Assembly: GCA_963817855.1 (NCBI GenBank)
Contig: CAWFQA010000001.1
Span: 2,046,001-2,110,000 of the forward strand
Reading direction: 5' to 3'
DNA: 64,000 bases
DNA from: JAKAAZ01 sp963817855
GTDB taxonomy: Bacteria > Acidobacteriota > Terriglobia > Terriglobales > Acidobacteriaceae
Of the stretch, positions 33,917 through 43,500 are shown one piece after another. Each line of letters opens with the position of its first letter. Within the stretch, counting starts at the first letter, position 1. A model generated the notes under the pieces. The model searched no databases and was not told where the DNA came from. It saw nothing but the letters and a program-made list of their open reading frames with translations. Both the position numbers and the translations under genes were made by a program.

Positions 33917-34927
33917 TTGCGGGGTTCACTTTGCACCCTCGTCAAATTACACCTATTTGTAAACTCGGAATCGACGAGGCTCCGGCTCGGACCAGAACTA
34001 TCGCAGTTCTTAGCACAGTGTGTGCCGCAGGTTACCGTTAACATGCGTCCGGTCTCAGGTTGGGGCAGAATACGGCTGCTATCCGCCCCGCAGCCATCCA
34101 CGCAAGGCATTGTCAGTGTATTCACTGACCCAACCGGTCAACTCACGACGCAGGATTACACCAAAGTTGGCGAGGCACTGGATTTTGTGGGCGGACCGCA
34201 GTTCAATATCAAAGGCACCACAAAATGGTCTTTAATTGGTGAGTTCGGAGTCACAACCCCGCTTAACTCTCAGACGGTAGCACTCACGTACGCAGCGCCG
34301 CCTCCGGGTACAGTGGAGTGCTCGACTCTCACGAGCCGGTTCACAGTGAAAAATGGTTACTATCCCGGGTTGACACAAGCGCCTGCAGGTTCCAGTACTT
34401 GCTTGACGGGTGGATACACGGATATAGCGTTCTCGAATCAGGACAGGTCGAACTTTTTGATTAAGTATGCGGGCGGATTCCGGACCGTAAATACTCTCAA
34501 TGCGAACTGTTCGGAGAAGGCGTCATGCACCCCGTCAAAGGGGGTTCTAGATTTGACTTTCGGCCAAGACGAGGCGGTTACTCGAGGTCTGCTGCGCCAC
34601 GTCGTTTTCAAATTAGATGGTATGGTGCCGATACCAACGGGAAATGCATCATTTGTGTATCTGTTTGGTTCTGCATACATGCGGATTGCCAAAAACCAGG
34701 ACTATTCACCTTTGATCCTTCAGCCTGCGACTGGCGTTACGGTGCCTTCGTCAACAGTCATAGTTCTACCTCTTCTCCAGCCGGATCGCGACTTCCATCG
34801 CTTGGGCGTTGGATTAAATGTTAACCAGATCTTCTGCAAGATGTTCAGTACCACCTGCCCGTCAAAGCCATCGAACTCACCCACAGCGACAACACCGACA
34901 ACAGCGACAACACCGACGACAAAATGA
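33917..34927 (+). CDS. hypothetical protein, probably truncated at its N-terminus
   Basis: An open frame of 336 codons beginning only at a weak TTG, with a low-complexity first 55 residues and no signal peptide. The body from about residue 65 is beta-rich (GIVSVFTDPTGQLTTQDYTK, then VGEALDFVGGPQF). It has paired Cys residues, YTDIAFSNQDRSNFLIKYAGGF, and a repetitive tail TATTPTTATTPTTK. It looks like a secreted or surface protein that lost its real start. The gene begins 100 bases after the tRNA 3' fragment, consistent with truncation at the element boundary. I do not recognise the family. Confidence 0.5.
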   Translation: MRGSLCTLVKLHLFVNSESTRLRLGPELSQFLAQCVPQVTVNMRPVSGWGRIRLLSAPQPSTQGIVSVFTDPTGQLTTQDYTKVGEALDFVGGPQFNIKGTTKWSLIGEFGVTTPLNSQTVALTYAAPPPGTVECSTLTSRFTVKNGYYPGLTQAPAGSSTCLTGGYTDIAFSNQDRSNFLIKYAGGFRTVNTLNANCSEKASCTPSKGVLDLTFGQDEAVTRGLLRHVVFKLDGMVPIPTGNASFVYLFGSAYMRIAKNQDYSPLILQPATGVTVPSSTVIVLPLLQPDRDFHRLGVGLNVNQIFCKMFSTTCPSKPSNSPTATTPTTATTPTTK

Positions 34928-35000
34928 TTCTTAGCCACTTTGTTGGTGCTGGGCCCGGAGCCTGCGCGTGGTATATAGAGCAAATTCGACAATCGGAGCC

Positions 35001-35591
35001 ATGTTCTCTCGCAGGATGAGGATGGGCTTGAAATCGATAAGGAAGCGAAATCGGCAACGGCTAATGCTTGCGCTAATATTTGCGAGCGCGGTGTCGCTGC
35101 GTTCTTATCCCCTGCATGCTGAGGGCATCCACGGTTGGATCAGGTGTCATCACCCACCGAGAATTGCGTCCGCTGAAGATCTGCCGTGCGTACTAAGGCG
35201 CACGTCCAATCCGCCGTTGAAGCTGCCTGCTCGAAGTGCGGGCATTCTAACAACCTACCTTGGAAAAATGCTGGGCATACAGGGCTGGCGCGATTATCAT
35301 CTCCCCGCACGAGTGAAAGGAGAAGTGGTGCGAGCGGCGGGATCGACCGACTTGTTTTACACAATCGACATCAAGATTCAATCATTGGACGTTGCGCATA
35401 AGCCGGTTGAGGTGGCACCAGGAACTTCCTTCATTCGCGTGGAGGTGCTGCCGCAGGTGCGGTCCGGTGCACCACTCCCTGTCTCCCCTCATCAACCAGC
35501 TTGCATTGCTGGCAGACTTATGTGGGATGCCGATGGATTCCTGGAAATCCATCCGACTCGGGCGAGCGACATCGAAGTAAATCATTGTTAA
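35001..35591 (+). CDS. hypothetical secreted protein
   Basis: A protein of about 196 residues with a basic N-terminus and a hydrophobic stretch (RLMLALIFASAVSLRSYPLHAEG), giving a plausible signal peptide. The mature part has two Cys-containing segments (GWIRCHHPPRI, then EDLPCVLRR) and a C-terminal beta-like stretch, PACIAGRLMWDADGFLEIHP. No family recognised. The start is uncertain: GTG 34968, ATG 35001 and ATG 35022 are all in frame and none has an ideal ribosome site. Confidence 0.45.
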   Translation: MFSRRMRMGLKSIRKRNRQRLMLALIFASAVSLRSYPLHAEGIHGWIRCHHPPRIASAEDLPCVLRRTSNPPLKLPARSAGILTTYLGKMLGIQGWRDYHLPARVKGEVVRAAGSTDLFYTIDIKIQSLDVAHKPVEVAPGTSFIRVEVLPQVRSGAPLPVSPHQPACIAGRLMWDADGFLEIHPTRASDIEVNHC

Positions 35592-35721
35592 CAGGTCCAC
35601 ACCATCAGTTTCCCTCAAGTGAGATTTGTTTAATCAAACTCGCAATTAAATGATTTGGTTGTTTTCTTTTTATTTCCACTTTTCATGAAGGGGGGGTGAA
35701 ATTTCCCCTGCCTATAGCTAT

Positions 35722-35770
35722 CCCCCTCAAGCAAAACCGGGGGTAGTATCTTTCGGGACAAATTCGGCTA
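35722..35770 (+). repeat. hairpin plus inverted-repeat arm, left copy
   Basis: A five-bp G/C stem (CCCCC 35722-35726 with GGGGG 35739-35743, loop TCAAGCAAAACC) is followed by a 27-base arm (35744-35770). The exact inverted copy of the arm is at 39381-39407, next to the same hairpin (39408-39428). The hairpin loop is in the same orientation in both copies while the arms are inverted. A weaker third relative is at about 46295-46335. Confidence 0.75.
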
Positions 35771-36237
35771 GACTATCTCGAAATCATCGGGGTCAAAAGC
35801 TCATTCCCCAAACTCTTCGCGCCGTTCTTTGGCGGCATTATCTACATCCAGAGGACAAGTCACTTTCTGCGGACGGGCAAAGGTGCAATTCATATACGCG
35901 AGGGCTGCTGATTCCCCGAGCGATTGAAGCGATAATTCCTTTTCAATTTATGGGCAAGGAAATCGAGCGAAAAGCCCAGGAAGGTGAGGACATCAGCATT
36001 GTGGAGAACGGTGGGCCGATAATGTATCAAGCCCATCGAAAGCGGAACACACACGCTGGCGACGCTGGACTTATTCTTCGTGCAAGGCGTTTCCCGCTTC
36101 GCGAAATCATGCGTGAGTCAGCTCTATCGCAGCATGCAGTCGAGCGCTTTCTGCGTGGCGAACGGGTTTTTCCGAGGACACGCGCGCGCGTCTTGAAAGC
36201 AGTGCAGAAATTGGAGCGCGCCAAATGCGCGAGATAG
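35744..36237 (+). pseudogene. remnant of a larger protein with C-terminal helix-turn-helix
   Basis: The frame read upstream of ATG 35950 stays open and coherent: FGTNSARLSRN...LRAVLWRHYLHPEDKSLSADGQRC and NSYTRGLLIPRAIEAI, then MGKEIERKAQEGEDISIVENG, then a helix-turn-helix-like end (FPLREIMRESALSQHAVERF, LRGERVFPRTRARVLKAV). No start codon lies upstream of the repeat, so only the C-terminal half survives. If the ATG at 35950 is used, a 95-residue DNA-binding protein could still be made. I recall similar C-termini in Acidobacteria accessory genes but cannot name the function. Confidence 0.5.
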
Positions 36238-36558
36238 ATCTGAGATCTCGCAGCTGCGCGCGGTGGTTGCTGGACGTTTTCACATTCCATGGGCCGGTTC
36301 GGCGGATAGGCGAGCAATCATCAATTGAAACGGGGAGCAAGGGGCAGAATTATTCCTAGTTGCCGAAAACACCGTTTCATGGGAACTTGGCCATCAGGCG
36401 TGAATTACGGCGACATACCAATTCGTTGCCAAGTTCGTGTTCCCGTGCTGTAATAGGTAATCTGTATTCGCATGAATCTACGTATCGCATAGCATCGAAT
36501 TCGCCCCCTTCCTCCCCCGGAAAGTTTTGGCATTTGCTTTTCTGGTGAGGTCTTATGT
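36238..36558. other. intergenic region containing an inverted-repeat arm
   Basis: There is no gene in these 321 bases. The segment 36342-36377, with core GTTGCCGAAAAC, is the inverted counterpart of 40181-40217 (differences at a few positions). The rest carries no recognised signal. Confidence 0.5.
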
Positions 36559-39080
36559 ATGTCTGTACGTTTTAGAGATTCCCTTGCTTCGTCACCCTTG
36601 GTTTCCGCCCCGGTTCCTCTGAGAGCGAACCTTCTATTGTTCTGGTCGGCGCTCGTACTTTCATTCTGCATACCCGTTCCAAATCTGCTGGCGCAGACGC
36701 CAACTCCGGTCACAGTGCCAACCTGGCGCTACGATCTGACGCACTCCGGAGAAAACACGCACGAGACCGCGCTGACGCCGGCCAACGTGAACGTGAATTC
36801 GTTCGGCAAACTGTTCGCGATGACAGTGGATGGCACCGTGTACGCTCAGCCTCTGTATGTGCCCGGGCTGACAATGAGCGACGGTCAGGTCCACAATGTC
36901 CTATTTGTTGCCACAGAGAATGACTCTATCTATGCCTTTGACGCGGATACCAATGGCGGCGCAAATGCGAATCCGATCTGGAAAATCAGTATGCTCGACG
37001 CTGCGCATGGAGCGGGCGCAGGAGCGACACCGGTACCCTGGCGGGACACAGGTTCATCCGATATCGCGCCCACCATCGGAATCACCGGGACACCGGCAAT
37101 CAATCCTGCCACCAACACGATGTACGTGGTCGCCGCGACCAAGGAGAATGGCGCATATTTCTCCCGGCTGCACGCCATCAACATTCTTACGGGCGCCGAG
37201 GCGGCGAACAGTCCGGTGGCGATTACCGCAACGGTGGTCGGCACGGGCAACGGGAGCTCCGGGGGACTGCTGTCGTTCAGCCAAGTGTGGGAGAACCAGC
37301 GATCTGCCCTCGATTTCTATAACGGGTATGTCTATATCGACTATGCGGCGCACGGCGATTACGGCCCCTGGCATGGATGGCTGTTCGCCTATAACGCCAC
37401 CACGCTGCAACAGACCGCCGCGATGTGTACTTCGCCCAATGGCTTTGGCGCTGGGGTGTGGGCGTCGGGCGCAGGCATGCCGATCGACGACGACGTGCCC
37501 GGCGGGCGAATGTTTTTTGACACTGGAAATGGCGACAACGACGCGAATCTTCCTTTGAGCCAAAGCACCGAATTGGGCGAAAGCATCGTCGATCTGAGTC
37601 TGGCAAACGGCGGACTTACGCCGACGGATTCGTTCACCACGTTCAACGCAGTTACCCTGACCGCAGGTGACGAGGACATGGGCTCGGGTGGCATCCTGAT
37701 GGTGCCGGACCAGCAAGGAGATCACCCGCACATTCTGGTGCAGGCCGGCAAGGAGGGCCGCATCGTGGTGCTGGACCGCGATAACCTGGGCGGCTATGCT
37801 TCGGAAGCCACATCCAACACCAACGCGCTGCAGGATATTATGGGCGAGATTGGCGGGTGTTGGTGTACGCCCGCGTACTGGAACTCGAAAATCTACATCT
37901 GGCCAATGAAGGATACGGCCAAGGTCTTCGATCTGAACAATGGCGTGTTAACCGGCGGGCCCTCGAGCGAGTCGACCATCACTTCAGCCAACCCCAGCCC
38001 GTCCTTTTCCATCTCGTCGAACGGCGACCAGCAAGGCATCGCTTGGGCGGTGCGTTCGGACCAGTTCAGCACGCATGGAGCGCTCGTTCTCTATGCGTGG
38101 GATGCGAACGACCTTACCAACACGATTTACGAGAGCGACGCCAACGCGAGTCGCGATGCCGGCGGCCCTGCCGCCAGGTATTCCATTCCGATGGTGACGA
38201 ATGGCAAAGTGTACGTGGCTGCCGATGGAGAAGTGGACGTGTATGGGTTGCTCGCCCCAGAGCAGAATGCAGCCGCGCCGCTGATCAGCCCGAATGGCGG
38301 AACATTTTCGAGCGCACAGAATGTCACGCTTTCCAGCACCACCGCGTCCGCGGAAACTTCTACTACACGCTGAACGGATCGACGCCAACGTCGACTTCGA
38401 CGCTCTATACGGGCCCCATCACGATTAGCACGAACACTACGGTGAAAGCGATTGCCAGCGCGACCGGATACATCCAGAGCGGGGTCACCAGCGCTACCTT
38501 CACCTTCGGGACGAGTCGATCCTGCAGCGCGCCCAGCTCACCCGGGGTTAACCTCTGTTCCCCCGCCAACGGTTCTACGGTCAGCTCGCCTGTTCAGGTG
38601 ACTGCGAACTCGACCGTTGCCGGGACTATCGCCACCACGCAACTATGGGTGGATGGGGTAAAGAAGTACAGCACCGCCGGCGCTGGACTCAACACTGCCA
38701 TCAGCGTGGCTGCCGGCAGCCATCGATTCGCCGTAATCGCCCTCAATAAGGCGGGTCAAAAGTGGGAGAGCGCAGTGAACGCGACCATCTCCAATGGTGG
38801 GGCTTGCAGCGCGCCCAGTTCGCCCGGGGTGAACCTTTGTCTCCCCGCCCCGGGTTCTTCAGTCACGTCTCCAGTGCAGGTTGCGGCTGCCTCGAAAATC
38901 ACTGGGACGATCGTGAGCACGCAATTGTGGGTGGACGGAGTGAAGAAGTACAGCGCGCCTTTCAGCACCACGCTGACCACTTCCCTCAGCTTGCCTGCCG
39001 GCACTCACCGCTTCGCCGTCCTCGCCGTCAACACCTCTGGCCAAAAGTGGGAAAGTGTCGTGAACGCAACCGTGAAGTAG
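36559..39080 (+). pseudogene. secreted PQQ-like beta-propeller protein with chitobiase-like and tandem Ig-like domains, frameshifted
   Basis: The first frame (604 codons to TGA 38371) has a signal peptide and an eight-bladed quinoprotein-like propeller: WRYDLTHSGENTHETALTPA near the start, VLFVATENDSIYAFDADT, and a VYVAADGEVDVYGLL ending blade. It then enters a CHB_HEX_C-like segment (ISPNGGTFSSAQNVTLSSTT) and breaks near 38356. Another frame continues at once with YYTLNGSTPTSTSTLYTGPI, then two tandem repeats of about 97 residues. Each repeat starts CSAPSSPGVNLC and contains TQLWVDGVKKYS and GQKWES-VNAT, to TAG 39080. One small indel restores a single protein of about 840 residues. It is probably a surface or outer-membrane protein, now broken unless the indel is an assembly error. 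Confidence 0.8.
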
Positions 39081-39196
39081 GGACTGCAATCCGCCACGTC
39101 CGCCCTCGACCCCAGCTTAGGACTGAGGCAGATTGTCCAACAATACCGTTTTGCAGGAACCAAACATGCGAGAAGCGTACTTCCTGACAAGTCAGC

Positions 39197-39606
39197 TTTT
39201 CGGCAACTTCGACTGTCGGTTCCAGGGAACGCACTCATCGAGCTCCACCGTCACCGACTGCCACGAAAATCAGTCCCGCTCAGCCCAGCACATCTTTCCG
39301 ACCATAAATCCGAGCAGCGTCAAATCCAATCACAATATTTTGTTTTATTCATGCACATAAAATATTCACGAGCTGGGGTGTAGCCGAATTTGTCCCGAAA
39401 GATACTACCCCCTCAAGCAAAACCGGGGTTAGGAGATAGGGGCCGGGAAAAGTGCACCCCCAATTCATACAAAAAAAATAATCCAAAAAATAATTCATTC
39501 AGATTGGGTGTTCAATTTGCGGTGACTGATTCCTGATGGCAGTTGGGAAAATGGTGGATGTCGATGAGTGCGTTGGCGTGGAATCGACAATCGAAGTTGC
39601 CGAAAA
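39197..39606. repeat. inverted repeat pair around an intergenic hairpin region
   Basis: The 53-base arm 39197-39249 (starting TTTTCGGCAACTTCGA) is matched in inverted orientation by 39553-39606, with roughly 80-85% identity. Inside lies the right copy of the 27-base arm and hairpin (39381-39428). With the pairs 35744/39381 and 36342/40181, this gives three inverted pairs sharing or neighbouring the core GTTGCCGAAAAC, within 4.5 kb. Confidence 0.7.
39381..39428 (-). repeat. hairpin plus inverted-repeat arm, right copy
   Basis: The arm 39381-39407 is the exact reverse complement of 35744-35770. The adjoining hairpin (CCCCC...GGGG, 39408-39428) repeats 35722-35743 in the same orientation. The stretch 39081-39757 contains these repeats but no gene that I can support. 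Confidence 0.75.
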
Positions 39607-39757
39607 CGCGACTTCGCGGGAGTAAGCCAGATGGTCGACTTTGGGCGATGTTTCGCCTTCCATGACATCACCTCTTGTTCGCACGGATTAATTCCACTCA
39701 ACCGGTTAACATACCGACAGGAAGAGCCATTACAAGTCATATTTCATTGGAGACACG

Positions 39758-40101
39758 ATGAAAACGATCATCCTTGTTGCCCTAATACTTCCTTCGACCT
39801 TCGTGTGGGCAAAGACCAGCGCAGCCGACTAATCCAGTCGATGTCCATGTCAGCGCTGATCACATCTTGAGCGATTGTGGGGGCAGCAATTGTTTTTACA
39901 CTCTCGAAGTATTGGAAACGACAATCGACGGAAAGAAGTACGAATTGCAAGAGACTGCCCCAAAAAAATGACTTGTTGCCGCTGGGTGATTACAGAGCAA
40001 GACCGATCCAGAGCAAGCACCCAAAGGGATTGGATGTTTACGAACTGTTGTTGCCTGATGGCACAACGCAACAATTTACCGTTGTCGGACAGCAGGAGTA
40101 A
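39758..40101 (+). pseudogene. small secreted protein, broken by two frameshifts
   Basis: ATG 39758 starts a good signal peptide (MKTIILVALILPSTFVWAK) but hits TAA at 39830. Shifting frame gives NPVDVHVSADHILSDCGG, then FYTLEVLETTIDGKKYELQE up to a run of seven A residues. A second shift gives LLPLGDYRARP, then GLDVYELLLPDGTTQQFTVV, to TAA 40101. Joined, these make one periplasmic protein of about 114 residues of a kind I remember as common in Acidobacteria (LETTIDGKKYEL ... LLPDG). The second break is at a homopolymer. Confidence 0.7.
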
Positions 40102-40576
40102 ACAACGCCAGCTTTTTGGCGGTCACAACGACAACGACATCTTTGATGCGTCCCTTTTCCAACACCGTGAGCTTCCCGGGAAAACGGCGTTTTCGGCAAC
40201 TAGGAATAATTGTGCCCTCTCAACCCAATGTTGAAGGGGGCACTTACTACAGGCCGACTTCTCGTTACTTGAGAATACCGCGGGCGAGTCGATGACAGTT
40301 CGCCAGCGGCATGTAATCCAATCGGGAGAGTGAACCTCCAAGCTGTTCTAATCGGCTAGCTATCGCAGGATCTTGTGCCAAACCATTCGCACCGAAACCC
40401 AAAATTTCAAACCGTATTCCTGACTGTTTGAATGCTGGCTTGAGAAAGGACGACGAGTCCTTACATTGGTGACTTCGAGATCGGTTACTAAATTTTATTA
40501 AATTATTGTGGCAAACATTCGACCCTGTCTGTATCTTGGATTACCAGAATCCTAGTCTAAGAAATTACAAAATGCT
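40102..40576. other. intergenic region with repeat arm and a possible gene fragment
   Basis: 40181-40217 is the right arm of the inverted pair with 36342-36377. On the minus strand, 40265 to about 40480 is open and reads like a protein C-terminus (FKQSGIRFEILGFGANGLAQ, then LEQLGGSLSRLDYMPLANCH, ending RGILK). It has no start codon. The family is not recognised. Its weight as a gene remnant is low. Confidence 0.35.
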
Positions 40577-43500
40577 TTGAAGGCGGGTCGGTCGGTGAAT
40601 GTAGGCTGGTGGCGCAAATCCCTGTTTCATCTTGTTATTTTCTGCTTGGTGGTCAACATACCTGTTCTGGTCAGCGGTTGCGGAGGCGGCGGCTCCGGTT
40701 CGGGTGGTTCAGGCGGCTCGGGCGGCTCTGGAGGCGGGGGAACCACGCCAACACCGGCTGTCACATCGATTAGCCCAACGAGCATCACCGCCGGTTCCAA
40801 CGCGGTCACCCTGACAGTTAATGGCTCAGGGTTTACTTCGACAAGCGTGGTAGAGGTAAACGGAGTCGCGGAACCCACCACCTACAGCAGCGCATCCACG
40901 CTGACCGCAACCGTCCCGAACAGCCAGATCGCCAATGGTGCCGAGCTCGCCGTCACAGTGGTGAACGGAGCCATCAGCAGTTCCGGCACGCCTCTCAACC
41001 TGGAGGTTGACAATCCCGCTCCAACAATTACATCGATCTCTCCCGCCGGGGAAACCGTGGGAACGTTGTCGGCTCAAGTCGTTGTAACGGGGACTGGATT
41101 TACTGCTTCGACCGTGATTAATATAGGTAACGCGGCGCGGACGACTACGTTCACCAGCGCAACTCAAGTGGGCGTTACGCTGCAAGCGGCCGATCTAGCA
41201 GGGGTTGGCACCCTTTCTCTTACAGCCGTGAACCCGACTCCGGGCGGAGGCACCTCCACAGCCGTTACCCTGGGTGTGGTCCCCCCGACCACCGGGTCAC
41301 CGCAGATTTCTTCGATTTCGCCCAGCACCATCTATACCGATTCTCCGGACACGACCCTCGCGGTCAGCGGAGCTAATTTCTCCGGAAACTCTGTGGTCGA
41401 GTGGAACGGCGCCCCCCTTCAGACCACCGTTGCCGCTGGATATTACGTCGAACTGATTGCGACAATCCCGGCTGCCGACCTGACCTTTGCGGGGACCGAT
41501 TCAGTCACCGTTGAAACGCCGGGTACGCCTCCGCTCATTTCGAATGCGGTAAGTGCGACCATAGTTAATCCGCCGGTTCCTGTGCTAACGAGCATTTCGC
41601 CGAACGCCTCAGCGATCGGCACAGCGACGCAGGTAATCCTGCAGGGAACTGGCTTTGCGCCCAGCACCACCGTCGCCGTTAATGGGGCTGTCGTGCCGTC
41701 AACCTACAGTAGTTCGACCTCGATCACGGCAACTCTACCTGCCTCCAGCACCGCCTTTCCTGGCAATCTCAGCCTCACGGTTACAACACCGGCACCCGGC
41801 GGAGGAACCAGCTCAGCGCAAACGTTTACGGTATACCTTCCAATTACGGCGAATGATATTGTGTTCAATCCCACGGATGGACTGATATACGCCTCGGTGC
41901 CCGTGACATCTGCCGGAGCATCGGGCAATTCGGTGGAGAGTATCGATCCCACCACCGGCAATGTGATTCGCCAGATCTGGGTGGGAAGCAATCCGAACAA
42001 ACTGGCACTCTCGTCGGACGGCACGCAGCTGTTCGTTGGCCTCGATGGTGCAGCCAGTGTCGCCCAAGTGAATCTGACGCAGGGCAAGGTTGTGAATCAG
42101 TTCTCCCTCGGCGGTGGACAAGGAGTCTACAACCCACCGATGACAGCTCTCTATCTGGCTGCGGTGCCGGGATCGCCGAATTCCGTGGCGGTGGCCACTG
42201 CGGCGGGTCCCATTGGAAGCGGAACCGGGATCGCCATTTACGACTCTGGAGTTGCTCGCGCAAACGCGTGGTCTACGGGGGAGGGGCCGATGAGCTTCGG
42301 CTCCTCGGCTTCGATCCTCTACGTGCTCGCGGGCTCGACGCTTGAACAGTTGGCGGTCGGCTCCGCCGGCATCACGGGAACCACCGCGCTGGCGACTATC
42401 AACCAAGTGGTCAACTGGATGCAGTACGACAACGGTCGCCTATACCTCTCCTCGGGACAAATCGTGAATGCAACCAACGGGACACTTCTGGGCACCGTCT
42501 ATAACGGCAGCACGGCAGCCTCGGGACCTATTGTTTCGGATTCCGGCCTGGGCCGCGCATTTGTCGGAGTGTCTTCGTTCGGTAACAACAGCAGCAGCGT
42601 GTTGGCGTTCGACGAATCTTCCTTCAATCTGGCGGGAAGTATCGTAGTCAATGGCGCAGGTGAGGGCGGGTATGGGGTAACTTTCGAGAAGATCGTCCGC
42701 TGGGGACAGAATGGAATCGTGCTGAATGCCAGCCCCGGTCCGTTCACCTCGCAGTCCCAGTTGTTCATCTTCCAAACGCCCTTGGTGAAGGATTTATCGT
42801 CTGCTCCAGCCGACCTTTCCGTCACCTTGAACACACCGGCCACGGCGAGTACAGGGACGTCATTCTCCCCGTTGGCCACGGTCAAGAACCTCGGTCCGAA
42901 TGCCTCGGAAAACGCAACCATGTCGATCACTGTGGATCCCTCCCTGATCATCGGCACTATCCATACCAGTGCGGGGTCATGTGGCACCGGCACGACATTC
43001 ACCTGCGATTTTGGCACTCTCGCCAGTGGTGCCAGCGCAACCGTTACCGTGACCGCTACCCCTGGCCAGGCTGGAACCTTCGCGACCAAGGCTTCGGTTA
43101 CATCAGTCAGCTACGATCCTGCACAGGGGAACAATCAATCCACTAGCAACACCTCTGTGATCGGCGGCGTGTATGGCGCTGTGCCGGTTATTTCTGTTAT
43201 TTCGCCAAATCTTGTGCAGGCTGGTTCGAGCGACTTCACCATGACCGTCTCTGGAACCGGGTTTAATGCCGAATCCATTGTGAACCTGGGCAGCACCCCA
43301 CTGGCGACCACCTTCGTAAGCACAGCCCAACTCACCGCAACCGTCCCGGCTGCTGAAATTGCAAACTACGGGTGGGCGGGTATCACGGTTTCGAATCCGT
43401 CCCCCGGAGGCGGCACTTCGCGGGTCGCGCCTCTAACGATCTACGATCTGGTGAACGTGCCGGCAAGCGGACTGCTCTTCGATCCGTATGGGCAATCGCT

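Noticed and set aside
40680..40745. Short GGT/GGC repeats resembling a CRISPR or tandem repeat array
   Set aside because: They encode a Gly/Ser linker directly after the lipobox of the TIG-domain protein; no spacer-repeat organisation. No CRISPR array was seen anywhere in the window.
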